DNA of 64,000 nucleotides from Streptomyces hiroshimensis (lineage in GTDB: Bacteria; Actinomycetota; Actinomycetes; Streptomycetales; Streptomycetaceae). Both the position numbers and the translations under genes were made by a program. The notes beneath the pieces were generated by a model. It was not told the DNA's origin, ran no database searches, and saw nothing but the letters and a program-made list of their open reading frames with translations. Shown here piece after piece: positions 16,767-25,031 of this stretch; position 1 is the stretch's first letter, and each line of letters begins with the position of its first letter. The DNA lies in NCBI RefSeq assembly GCF_014650335.1, contig NZ_BMUT01000013.1, positions 1 through 64,000 on the forward strand, read 5' to 3'.

Positions 16767-18509
16767 TCAATGGCCTCCCGTGTGCGTCGAGACTGTGCCG
16801 TCCTTGAGGACGAGTCGCCGTCCGATGCCCTGGACCGTGGAGCGCCGATGGGCGATCACCAGGAGGGCGCAGTGCCGGGAGATCCGGTGGACGGTGCGCA
16901 GGAGTGCCGCCTCGCCGGCGGCGTCGAGGTGCGCGGTCGGTTCGTCCAGCAGGATGAGGGAGGGCCGGGACAGGAGGGCGCGGGCGATGGCGATGCGCTG
17001 ACGCTCGCCGCCGGAGAGGGTGCAGCCGTGCTCGCCGATCGGGGTGTCCAGTCCCTCGGGCAGGCCGCGGACGAACGCGCCGAGGCCGGTTTCCTGCAGG
17101 ACGCGCAGGAGGTGCTCGTCGTCCGTGCGGGGTGCCGCATAGGCGAGGTTGTCCCTGAGGGTGCCGTAGAGGATCGGGCACTCCTGTTCCACCAGGCCGA
17201 TGCGGGAGCGGTGCTCCGCCAGCGGTACGTGGCGGATGTCGGTGCCGTGGAGGAGGATCCGGCCCCGGTCGGGGTCGTGGAAGCGTTCGATGAGGTCGAC
17301 GACGGTGGACTTGCCGGCGCCCGAGTGGCCCAGGAGGGCGGACGGACCCTGGCGGGGAAGGTGGAACGAGGCGCCGCGCAGCACGGGCCGCTGCGGGTCG
17401 TAACCGAACCAGACGTCGTGGAATTCCAGGGTGGTGGCGGCCGTGGGGACCGCTGTGCCTGTCGTGGGCGTTGTGCCCATGACAGGCGTTACGCCCGTCG
17501 TGGCGGGTGGTGGCGGCCGCCGTCCGGCGGTGCTCGCGGGAAGGGGAACCGGCGCGTTCGGTGAGGTCTCGGTGGGCAGTCCGAGGACTTCGGCGAGCCG
17601 GGCCGTGGCGCCTGCCGCTTGCTGCAGTGTGGTGGCGGCGTTGAGCAGCGCGACGACGGGCACGGTCAGATAGCTCAAGTAGAGCAGGAAGGCCACGAGT
17701 TCGGCGATCGACGCCGTGCCGTCGGCGACCCGTATGCCACCGACGATGACGGTGGCCAGGAGGGCCGCCTGGACTGCGAGTTCACTGACCGGGACCACCA
17801 CCGCCTGGAGTCTGATCATGCGCAGGCCCGCCTCGCGGGCCAGCCGTGCCTGTCCGACGATGCGGTCGGTCTCCCGCGATTCGGCCCGGCTCGCCCGTAC
17901 GGTACGGATGGCGCTCAGCGCGCGCTCGAGGTCGGAGGCCATCGCGCCGAGTGCGCGCTGCCCCTCCCCCGATGCCTTGCGCAGCCGGGGCAGCACGGGC
18001 AGCACCACTGCCGCGCTGACCGCGGTCACGCACATGACCACCAGGAAGAGGGACGTGTCCAGCCAGGCCATCAGCACCACCGTGCCGACCAGGCCGAGGC
18101 TTCCGGTGACGGCGTCGGAGCAGCCCGCGACGACCGCGGTGTGGAGGGCGGAGGTGTCGGCCCCGGCGCGGGAGATGAGGTCGCCGACGCGGTGTCGCCG
18201 GTAGACGGGGACGGGGAGTCGCAGCAGGTGTCCGATCAGCGCGGCGCGGATGCCGAAGACGACGGCTTCGCCGGTGCGGCCGAGGGTGTAGCCGGTCACC
18301 GTCCGCAGGAGTGCCTGCCCGGCGAACAGGCCGGCCAGGCCCCCGACCGTGGTCCATTGCACGGCGTGGGCGTGGGCTGCGTCGATCACTTGCCGGACCA
18401 CCAGCGGCTGTGCCAGGACGAGGGCCGATCCGGCGAGGGACAGTCCGGCCGAGAGGGCGATCGAGCCACGGTGTTCCCGCGTCAGGGCCAGCATCCTGCG
18501 GGCGCTCAT
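16767..18509 (-). CDS. ABC exporter (permease-ATPase fusion), RiPP locus
   Basis: A 580-residue half-transporter. Six membrane helices fill about residues 15-310, then a Pro/Thr-rich linker (about 320-360) with PVMGTTPTTGTAVPTA, then the ATPase. The nucleotide-binding domain has Walker A GHSGAGKST, Q-loop LVEQECP, signature LSGGERQR, Walker B LILLDEPTAHLD and H-loop IAHRRS. It probably works as a homodimer. In actinobacterial lasso loci the D gene is exactly such an exporter, so it likely secretes the mature lasso peptide, the radical SAM peptide, or both. It lies 73 bp after the B2 gene and 57 bp before the radical SAM gene. Confidence 0.92.
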   Translation of the reverse strand: MSARRMLALTREHRGSIALSAGLSLAGSALVLAQPLVVRQVIDAAHAHAVQWTTVGGLAGLFAGQALLRTVTGYTLGRTGEAVVFGIRAALIGHLLRLPVPVYRRHRVGDLISRAGADTSALHTAVVAGCSDAVTGSLGLVGTVVLMAWLDTSLFLVVMCVTAVSAAVVLPVLPRLRKASGEGQRALGAMASDLERALSAIRTVRASRAESRETDRIVGQARLAREAGLRMIRLQAVVVPVSELAVQAALLATVIVGGIRVADGTASIAELVAFLLYLSYLTVPVVALLNAATTLQQAAGATARLAEVLGLPTETSPNAPVPLPASTAGRRPPPPATTGVTPVMGTTPTTGTAVPTAATTLEFHDVWFGYDPQRPVLRGASFHLPRQGPSALLGHSGAGKSTVVDLIERFHDPDRGRILLHGTDIRHVPLAEHRSRIGLVEQECPILYGTLRDNLAYAAPRTDDEHLLRVLQETGLGAFVRGLPEGLDTPIGEHGCTLSGGERQRIAIARALLSRPSLILLDEPTAHLDAAGEAALLRTVHRISRHCALLVIAHRRSTVQGIGRRLVLKDGTVSTHTGGH

Positions 18510-18582
18510 CGCTCGCGCTCCGCCACTTTGGTGATGGCTTCACGGTGTATGGGCTCACGGTGCATGGGTTCACGGTGTGCCG

Positions 18583-19014
18583 TCACGCGGTGCCCCCGGG
18601 CCCGACGGTGATGAGGTGGAGGAAGTACCCGGGAGGGTAGGGCTCTCCGACCGGTTTCCCTTGCGCCTCGACCCAGGCGTGGGCCGAGAAGGGGGGAAGG
18701 GCGCGGGGGCCGACGCACCAGGTGGCCCAGTGGCCGCGGCCGCGGCACAGCAGGACGACGGCCAGCGAGCGGACCACGCAACTGCGGGCGCCTGCGGCCG
18801 CCAGGCTGGTGGCGACGACCGCCTGTCGCGCCTCTCCGGCCTCGCGGTAGGTGGCGGGGCGCGCACCCCGGCGCAGCCAGGTGAGTGCCGTCCGGATGCG
18901 GCGAGGGGGCAGCAGTGCCAGCAGGCGCGCGGCGGCGACGGCCAGGTGGACGGTGACCCTTCGGCGCGGTGGTACGGACGAAGGGTCGTGAGGGAGGGCC
19001 CTGGGGATGCTCAC
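18583..19014 (-). CDS. Lasso peptide leader peptidase B2 (transglutaminase-like)
   Basis: A 143-residue protein of the lasso B2 type. The catalytic Cys lies in ARSCVVRSLAVVLLCRG (Cys79) and the His in FSAHAWVEAQ (His112). The third triad residue, normally Asp twelve residues after the His, appears to be Glu124 (KPVGEP), a conservative change. B2 proteins cleave the lasso leader once an RRE protein (B1) has bound it. Length suits a split B2 without its own RRE. It is 42 bp downstream of cyclase 1. Because this strand lacks B1, it presumably works with the RRE protein encoded at 23286-23549. Confidence 0.88.
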   Translation of the reverse strand: MSIPRALPHDPSSVPPRRRVTVHLAVAAARLLALLPPRRIRTALTWLRRGARPATYREAGEARQAVVATSLAAAGARSCVVRSLAVVLLCRGRGHWATWCVGPRALPPFSAHAWVEAQGKPVGEPYPPGYFLHLITVGPGGTA

Positions 19015-19056
19015 AGCTTGCCTCCGTGTTTCCTGCCGGTGGGGAGGTGCCGGTGG

Positions 19057-20874
19057 TCAGGGGCGGCGTTCCGTGGTTCCGGGTGTCGTGCGCAGCCATG
19101 TCTCGCAGGCGATGGTCGGCTCGAAGATGTGGCTGTCGGCGAAGGCGGAGAGGGGCCGGCCGAGCGCCTCGCGCAGCCGTCGGGCGTCGATCAGCCCGCG
19201 TGCGGCCAGCCGGGAGTCCTCGCAGAGTGCGAGCAGCCGCTCCCGGTGGGCGAGCCAGCCGGTGTACTGGGCGTGGCTGCCCTCGGCCTTGGTGGTCCTG
19301 GCGAAGACGCTGTCGGGGACGAGGCCCTTCACGGCGGCGGGGAGGAGGGGTTTGTACGTCCAGAGCGTGACCCGCTCCTCTGCCCGGACGGCCAGCCCGG
19401 CCTCGACCACGCGGTCGTCGTAATAGGGGGCGGCGAGGGCGAAGCCCAGGCGTCCTGCGATGCGCATGTGGTGCCGCACTTCCTGCGCGGTCGCGAACAT
19501 CATGTCCAGGTCGCAGTGCTGTCCGCGGTAGCGGGACCACGGGTCGTTCTCCTCGGCGAGCCGGCGGAGCGCGGCACGCACGAAGTCGATGGCGTCCGGG
19601 GTGGCCCAGGGGGGCATGCGCACCGGGTACCCCCAGGGCTGGGGCAGGGCGTCGGGTGTCCCCGGCAGATGCAGGCCGCCGCCCAGTTCCTCGGCCAGCC
19701 AGCGCCCGTACGGCCGCCTGTCGCGCCGCATGGCCAGCATCGAGCGCAGTGACCAGCGCGCTTCGGCCTTGAAACCCCGGAGGGTCCGCCAGCTGGAGCG
19801 CGGTGCGCGGAGCATGTCGTACACGTGGTTCTCGGTGCCGCCGGCGATCTCGTCGCCGCCGCAGCCGGTGAAGTGGACGCCCGGTTCGTGTTCCCGGGCG
19901 ACGGCCTGCCAGATCGCCGCGAAGCGGGCACGGTCGACGTGGGTCGGGCACGGGGCGTCCGGCGGCTCGTCGGAGTCCAGCGCACCCGCATAGGCGTCGG
20001 GCAGCTGGTCGAGGGGCAGCTCCAGGTGGGTGATGCCGGGGACGGTGGCGGCGGTGCGGCGGGCCCAGGGCAGGTCGTCGGCGGCCGGGTCGTCGGCCCC
20101 GCCGGTGCAGGCCACCACGGGGCCGTGGCGAGCGGCCAGGCAGCACAAGGTCGTGGAGTCGAAGCCGCCGAGGTCGCTGCTGACGTTGCGGGCCGCGGCG
20201 GCCCGTACGCCCACGGCGCGGTTCAGCGCCTCGCCGAAGGGCCCGGCGCCCTGCGACAGGGGCAGCTCCGGTGGCGGGGGCCGCCACCACCGCCGGGTCT
20301 CGGCGCGCCCCTTCGTGTCGAGCAGGAGACAGTCCCTGGTGGGCAGGCCGTGGACGCCCCGCCACAGTGAGCGGCTCATGACCAGGCTGGGCATCGGCGG
20401 AGCGAGCAAGTGGCAGGCCAGGACCTCGTCGTCGAGGTCCGCGTCCGCCAGGTGCGCGAGCACGTCGGGGCGGTCGCCGGCCACGGTGCAATGCCGCAGG
20501 CGCGCGGAGAAGACGCGACGCAGTCCCGTCACCGTTCCCTGGATCCGTACGTGACCGCACACCGAGGCCATCACGTGCGCACTGCCGTCGACGGTTCTTG
20601 CGACGGAGTCCACATCGGCGATCGTGCGGATATCCCGTGCGTGCCGGTGGAGTCGTCCGTTCCCGGCGCCGTGCCGGCCCAGTACCGCGAGTCGCACTCC
20701 CCCCGCTGCGCCAGTTGCCAATTCCTCCTCGGGCCAGTCACCCAGAATCCACACACGGCCTGATGCATGACGCAGAACATGGACCGCCGGCGGTCGTAGC
20801 GCATTCACGACGGGGGCCGCGTCGGGTGTGTCCGGAAAGGCGACGAACCAAGGCGGGCTCGGCGGAGTGCGCAC
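19057..20874 (-). CDS. Lasso peptide macrocyclase (asparagine synthase-like), copy 1
   Basis: A 605-residue asparagine-synthase-like enzyme. The N-terminal glutaminase-like half lacks the catalytic Cys2, as expected of lasso cyclases. The ATP-pyrophosphatase loop DLGGFDSTTL lies at about residues 234-243, and the later motifs FTGCGGDEIAGG and YYDDRVVEAGLAV are present. Lasso C enzymes adenylate the ring Asp/Glu side chain and join it to the new N-terminus. The GTG at 20874 gives a full-length protein, but no clear ribosome site precedes it and a later start is possible. It lies 200 bp downstream of the lasso precursor gene on the same strand. It is a distant paralogue of the protein at 21385-23247. 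Confidence 0.9.
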   Translation of the reverse strand: MRTPPSPPWFVAFPDTPDAAPVVNALRPPAVHVLRHASGRVWILGDWPEEELATGAAGGVRLAVLGRHGAGNGRLHRHARDIRTIADVDSVARTVDGSAHVMASVCGHVRIQGTVTGLRRVFSARLRHCTVAGDRPDVLAHLADADLDDEVLACHLLAPPMPSLVMSRSLWRGVHGLPTRDCLLLDTKGRAETRRWWRPPPPELPLSQGAGPFGEALNRAVGVRAAAARNVSSDLGGFDSTTLCCLAARHGPVVACTGGADDPAADDLPWARRTAATVPGITHLELPLDQLPDAYAGALDSDEPPDAPCPTHVDRARFAAIWQAVAREHEPGVHFTGCGGDEIAGGTENHVYDMLRAPRSSWRTLRGFKAEARWSLRSMLAMRRDRRPYGRWLAEELGGGLHLPGTPDALPQPWGYPVRMPPWATPDAIDFVRAALRRLAEENDPWSRYRGQHCDLDMMFATAQEVRHHMRIAGRLGFALAAPYYDDRVVEAGLAVRAEERVTLWTYKPLLPAAVKGLVPDSVFARTTKAEGSHAQYTGWLAHRERLLALCEDSRLAARGLIDARRLREALGRPLSAFADSHIFEPTIACETWLRTTPGTTERRP

Positions 20875-21074
20875 AGGATGTCAACCCCCACTCGAATACT
20901 GCTCACGGGTGGCACTGCACGTATGGGCGTTATAGGAGCGCGCTGCGTCGCCCATTCCTCTTGACCGGGGAGCGGCAGCGCCGCCGGCCCACCGCCCGCC
21001 CGGCGTAGCGGGACTTCATTCATCCCGCCCCTCCGCCCCGGGTGCGCCGAATGGGGCGGTCTCGGTCACGCCTT

Positions 21075-21194
21075 CTAGGACGATGCCTTCGAACGCGACG
21101 ATGCCCAGTCGCCCTGAGTCGCGTTGCCCTTGCCGGTCACCTTCCGGAACGTTCCCGCGGCGACGAGTGTCGGCTTCTCGTAATGGCGCTTCAT
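21075..21194 (-). CDS. Lasso peptide precursor
   Basis: A 39-residue peptide found by reading the minus strand upstream of cyclase 1. The leader contains YEKPTLVAAGTF, an exact match to the YxxPxLxxxGxF motif bound by lasso RRE proteins, then RKVTG. With Thr20 as the conserved Thr at position -2, the core would be KGNATQGDWASSRSKASS, with an eight-residue ring closed at Asp8 (Asp29 of the precursor). A Gly start at residue 21 or 23 would give a nine- or seven-residue ring to the same Asp. GGGAGG lies about ten bases before the ATG. The C-terminal tail is Ser-rich with Trp just after the ring. The position, directly before the cyclase, is that of lasso A genes. An N-terminal Lys would be unusual, so the exact cut is uncertain. 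Confidence 0.82.
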   Translation of the reverse strand: MKRHYEKPTLVAAGTFRKVTGKGNATQGDWASSRSKASS

Positions 21195-21220
21195 CGTTGT
21201 TTCGCCTCCCTTAACTTCTT

Positions 21221-21255
21221 ACTGGCGCACCGTTTCTGCGGATCGGTGTGCCAGT
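21221..21255. promoter_or_regulatory. Inverted repeat in the divergent RiPP promoter region
   Basis: ACTGGCGCACCG (21221-21232) faces CGGTGTGCCAGT (21244-21255) around 11 bases: 12-bp arms with one G:T pair. It lies 27 bp before the lasso precursor start and about 130 bp before cyclase 2. It could be an operator shared by both transcripts, or a hairpin in the precursor's 5' leader. Confidence 0.5.
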
Positions 21256-21384
21256 ATCCGGCCTTGCATGGCTCGCCAATTCGCAACATCGTTAAACGGA
21301 TTCTCCCGCAGTCGTACTGATGCCCGAAGGTTGGCCGGGGCTCGAAAGGGTAGACAATGTACGGGAGTTACCCTGGGGAGTGGT

Positions 21385-23247
21385 ATGACACGACGGTCAT
21401 CTGCGAGTGGGGCCGGGGGCGTTGCATTTCCGGATCTCGGTGAGAACGCCTCGTGGTTCCTGGCCCTGCCGGACGACGAAAGCGCAATCCATGGCACCGG
21501 CGCACTTCTGCGTGACTTGCCGGGCCTCCGGCAAATTCCCCACCGTTCCGGTCGGCCCTGGCTATTGGGACGGTGGGCCGACGGCGAATGCGTCGCCGCC
21601 GACGTCGGGCGCACGGGGCGGCTGGCTCTGATCGGGGAGCACGCGGTCGACGGCCGGCGGCTCGGGCGGCTCGCGCGCGGCGCGTCGTCCACCGGCGATC
21701 TGGACCGGTTGCCCGGCACCGTGCCGGGAAGCTTCCACCTCATCGCTTCGATCGACGGCGACGTGCGGGTCCAGGGCACCGCCTCCGGCCTGAGGCGCGT
21801 GTTCCACGCCTGCCTCGACGGTACGACCGTGGCGGGCGACCGGGCGATCGTGCTCGCCGCGCTGACGGGGGAACGGGCCGACAACGAACGTCTCATCTGG
21901 CAACTGCCCCTCGGGGCCCTGCCGTGGCCGCTGTCCTGGCAGCCGATGTGGCACGGGGTCCGCTCGGTCGAACCCGGCCACGCCCTCTTCCTGGACGGCA
22001 CAGGGCGGCACCGCGTCAGCCGCTGGTGGCGGCCCCCCGAGCAGGACCTGTCGCTCCCGGCGGGCGGCAGGCGGTTCGCCGGGGCGCTGTCCGAGTCCGT
22101 GCGGACCCGCCTGGCCGGCCGCCGCCCGGCCGTCGCCGCGGACCTCAGCGGTGTCGACTCTTCCTCTCTGTGCGCACTGGCGGCGCGCCACGGCGCCCGC
22201 GTGTCGGCGCTGACCCTGGCCGGCCCCGACGTCATGGACGACGACGCACCGTGCGCCGTCCGCACGGTCGACGCCCTGCGCCGGGCCGGTCGCGACGTCG
22301 ACCACGTCCTGCTCCCCTCCGACGAGGCCCCGCTGCCGTACGAGGCGGTCCTCGCCACGGCCGGGCCGCTGGACGAACCCGCCTTCCGCATCTGGGAAAG
22401 GGCGCGGTTCCTACGGCTGTTCGACCTCGGGCTGCGGCGCGGTGCGGAGGTGCACCTGACCGGTCTCGGCGGAGACGAGGTCCTCGGCCTCGCGCCCCAG
22501 TGGGCGCACGCGCTGGCCGGCGAGAAGCCACACACCTCCCTGCGCCTGGCCCATCTGATCGCCGCCCGGTCGGGCACCTCCCGCACGAAGGCGTTACGCG
22601 CACTGCTCGACCGCCGCTCCTACCCCCAATGGCTTGCCTCGCACGCGAACGACATCGGTCGGCTCGCCGACACCGTCCTCGGCTGGGGAGGGCCGGTCCA
22701 CCTCCCGCCCTGGCTGACCCGTGACGCCGCGACCGCCATCGCGGACGCGCTGCGCACCGCGTCCCGCGCGGCCCGGCCGCTGGGCCGGACGCGATGGGTT
22801 CACGTGACCCTGGACGCCGTCCATCAGGCCGCGACCGTCACCCGCCAGTACCAGCAGCTTGCGCGCGGAGGCGGCACCCGGCTGGCCGCCCCCTACCTCG
22901 ACGACTCCGTCCTCGCGTCCGCCCTCGCGGTCGACGTGGGTGAGCGGGGCGCGACCGGCCGGCACAAGGCGCTCATCGCGGAAGCCATGCGTGGCGTCGT
23001 GCCCGCCTCCGCGCTCCTCGGGCGCACCCAGTCCACCGGTCTCCCGGTGCCGCAGGGGATGGCCGTACACCGGCACGAACTCCTGGCCCTGGCCGACGGA
23101 TCACTCCTCGCCGACCGGGGGCTGATCGACGCCGGGGCGCTGCGGGACGCGCTGCTGCGCCCCGTGCCGCCGCACGTCAATCACATGCTCTACAGCACGA
23201 CGCTCGGCTGCGAGGCGTGGCTGCGCTCGCTCGCCCGGCCGGCGTAG
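21385..23247 (+). CDS. Lasso peptide macrocyclase-like protein, copy 2 (contains TTA codon)
   Basis: A 620-residue asparagine-synthase-like protein, the second cyclase of the locus. The pyrophosphatase loop is DLSGVDSSSL (residues 253-262), with HLTGLGGDEVLGLA and APYLDDSVLASALAV downstream. The N-terminal region has no glutaminase Cys. The ATG at 21385 has GGGGAG upstream and begins family-like sequence soon after. A TTA Leu codon lies at 22594-22596 (KALRAL), so translation may depend on the bldA tRNA. The RRE/B1 gene follows 38 bp downstream. No second precursor was found near it. It may cyclise the single precursor, replace copy 1, or act on a peptide elsewhere. Confidence 0.88.
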   Translation: MTRRSSASGAGGVAFPDLGENASWFLALPDDESAIHGTGALLRDLPGLRQIPHRSGRPWLLGRWADGECVAADVGRTGRLALIGEHAVDGRRLGRLARGASSTGDLDRLPGTVPGSFHLIASIDGDVRVQGTASGLRRVFHACLDGTTVAGDRAIVLAALTGERADNERLIWQLPLGALPWPLSWQPMWHGVRSVEPGHALFLDGTGRHRVSRWWRPPEQDLSLPAGGRRFAGALSESVRTRLAGRRPAVAADLSGVDSSSLCALAARHGARVSALTLAGPDVMDDDAPCAVRTVDALRRAGRDVDHVLLPSDEAPLPYEAVLATAGPLDEPAFRIWERARFLRLFDLGLRRGAEVHLTGLGGDEVLGLAPQWAHALAGEKPHTSLRLAHLIAARSGTSRTKALRALLDRRSYPQWLASHANDIGRLADTVLGWGGPVHLPPWLTRDAATAIADALRTASRAARPLGRTRWVHVTLDAVHQAATVTRQYQQLARGGGTRLAAPYLDDSVLASALAVDVGERGATGRHKALIAEAMRGVVPASALLGRTQSTGLPVPQGMAVHRHELLALADGSLLADRGLIDAGALRDALLRPVPPHVNHMLYSTTLGCEAWLRSLARPA

Positions 23248-23285
23248 CCCCCCATTCGCACGACGGACGCAGGAGGAAGTGGACC

Positions 23286-23549
23286 ATGCCCTTCACACTT
23301 GCCGGCCACATCACCTGGACAAGGACCGAATACGGAATGGTGCTGCTGGACGAGGCCAAGGGCGCCTACTGGAACCTCAATCCCACAGGGGTGACCGTGC
23401 TGCAAGTGCTGCTGGACTCCGGTGACCTCGACGCGGCCGCGGCGGCCCTGGTCCAGGAGCACGCCGTCGACGTGGGCACGGCGCGAGCCGACGCCGACGA
23501 GCTGCTGTCGGCGCTCCGCTCGGCGGGGCTGGTCCTCGAACGCGGCTAA
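23286..23549 (+). CDS. Lasso B1 / PqqD-like RiPP recognition element protein
   Basis: An 87-residue winged-helix protein of the PqqD/RRE type: ITWTRTEYGMVLLDEAKGAY, YWNLNPTGVTVLQVLLDSGD, then two C-terminal helices (VGTARADADELLSALRSAGL). B1 proteins bind the precursor leader and present it to the B2 peptidase. AGGAGG precedes the ATG at 23286. It is the only RRE in the locus and lies with cyclase 2 on the plus strand, while the precursor and B2 lie on the minus strand, so it should act in trans across the divergent promoters. A hairpin terminator follows at 23587-23612. Confidence 0.88.
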   Translation: MPFTLAGHITWTRTEYGMVLLDEAKGAYWNLNPTGVTVLQVLLDSGDLDAAAAALVQEHAVDVGTARADADELLSALRSAGLVLERG

Positions 23550-23586
23550 CGCGACTAGCGCAACTGAGGACGACCGGACCCGCCGG

Positions 23587-23612
23587 GGGGCGGGCGCCGG
23601 ACCGCCCGCTCC
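23587..23612. terminator. Hairpin terminator between convergent genes
   Basis: GGGGCGGGC pairs with GCCCGCTCC (one G:T) around an 8-base loop, between the B1 gene and the convergent acetyltransferase gene. Confidence 0.5.
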
Positions 23613-23623
23613 GAGGCGCGCGG

Positions 23624-24844
23624 TCAGAAGCCGAAGGGCAGCCACGGGGCGAGGTCGCCGCGGAAGGCCGCCGACGCCTCGGCCAACGCCCCCCTGCGCA
23701 GCTCGCGCACCTTTCCCGCGCCGGCGAGCGCCCGCAGGCCGACACCGCCGAGATAGGCACCGGCCAACTCGGCGGAGGAGAGGCTCAGTTCGGCGGGATC
23801 CGAGGTCCGGGTGCAGGACGCGCCCTTGGCGTCACCGCTCAGGCGCCAGCGCCCGGCGTTCCACGGACAGAACGCGTCCACGACGTCCAGGACGACATCC
23901 AGCGGATGGGTGTACGTCCGTGCCTGCAGGGCCTTGCCCACGTCGATCAGGCGCACATAGAGCGAGTCGCTCACGGTCGCCTTGCACTGCCGCGTGTCCG
24001 GCGCCAGGTGCAGCAGGGGATCGTCCAGCGGTCGATTGCACGCCGAAACCCGTGACGTCAGGTGAAGTTCGGCCAGGAACCGCCACAGGGCCGCGTACGA
24101 GGCGGAGTCGAGCGCCTCGACGTCCAGGACCTCCACGACGTCGGCGTCGACCGAGTACCTCGCGTAGCCGGTGAACTCCCCCTCCTGTTCGGACGTCACG
24201 CAGTACAGCACGGGCGCACCGGCCCCGGGCGACCCGATGAGGAGCCGTCCCCACCCTGGCTGCCGTGACAGCATCCCCGGCCTCCCGGGCACTTTCCGTG
24301 CGTACACCGCCTCGCATCGCTCCAGCGCGGACTCCGGGTCGACGAGGCGCAGCACCACCGCGTCGGCGGACTCGGGAACGGAGAGGCCCGGCCGGGCGGT
24401 GTCGATGACCACCGACATCTGCCGGGTGGCGCACCCGGTACCGATCGTCCGGTAGACACCCGGGTCGGTCACCGTGTGCAGGACGAGAGGCTCGCCCTGC
24501 GCGTACGCCTCGTCCGCCTGCCTCCGCAGCATCGTCTTCAGCAGCCCGCGCCGCCGGTGCGTCGGCCGCACGGTGGCCATCGTCAGTCCGGTCGCGGCGA
24601 CCGACGCCCCGCCCGGCGTCGTCACCCGGAGAGGGAACGCCGCCATGGTCCCCACGACCTCTTCGCCGTCGTACGCGAGCATCGACCGGTCGTAATCCAC
24701 CACTTCCCGCATCGGCGCCCATGCCGCGCGCGGTTTGGCGGGCGCGCCGGTGTGCCACGTCAGGGTCTCGCAGAAGGAATCCCAGCGCCCCGGTTCGAGA
24801 GCGAGGACCCGCAGTCCGGAACCGTCGCACACCTCTGCGCCCAT
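23624..24844 (-). CDS. GNAT N-acetyltransferase, Eis-like
   Basis: A 406-residue protein with the layout of the Eis family: an N-terminal GNAT domain with the acetyl-CoA loop VRPTHRRRGLLKTMLR, a central second GNAT-like fold (about 190-290) and a C-terminal SCP2-like domain ending in PWLPFGF, whose free carboxylate is used in Eis catalysis. Eis enzymes acetylate amines on aminoglycosides, peptides or Lys side chains. The ATG at 24842-24844 follows GGAGGG. It is convergent with the B1 gene. A role in acetylating the Lys-containing lasso core, as the acetyltransferase does for albusnodin, is possible but only inferred from position; it may equally be an unrelated resistance gene. Confidence 0.88.
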   Translation of the reverse strand: MGAEVCDGSGLRVLALEPGRWDSFCETLTWHTGAPAKPRAAWAPMREVVDYDRSMLAYDGEEVVGTMAAFPLRVTTPGGASVAATGLTMATVRPTHRRRGLLKTMLRRQADEAYAQGEPLVLHTVTDPGVYRTIGTGCATRQMSVVIDTARPGLSVPESADAVVLRLVDPESALERCEAVYARKVPGRPGMLSRQPGWGRLLIGSPGAGAPVLYCVTSEQEGEFTGYARYSVDADVVEVLDVEALDSASYAALWRFLAELHLTSRVSACNRPLDDPLLHLAPDTRQCKATVSDSLYVRLIDVGKALQARTYTHPLDVVLDVVDAFCPWNAGRWRLSGDAKGASCTRTSDPAELSLSSAELAGAYLGGVGLRALAGAGKVRELRRGALAEASAAFRGDLAPWLPFGF

Positions 24845-25031
24845 GTGTCCCTCCGTCTCCCGCGACCGGCACCTGCAGCGCCGCGCACCACCCCGCCCCA
24901 GGTGGCTGCCCACCGGGCAGTGCCGCGAACCGGCGCGGGCGGGCCCGCTCCCCGCGCGCGCCCCCACGACTCACGCGTCCCGCCGCCGCAGCACCACGCC
25001 CAGCCATCGGCAGGCGCCGGGCGCGCCCTGT

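Noticed and set aside
20805..21023. A 72-codon minus-strand frame between the lasso precursor and cyclase 1, considered as a second lasso precursor
   Set aside because: No YxxPxLxxxG leader motif and it overlaps the cyclase start.
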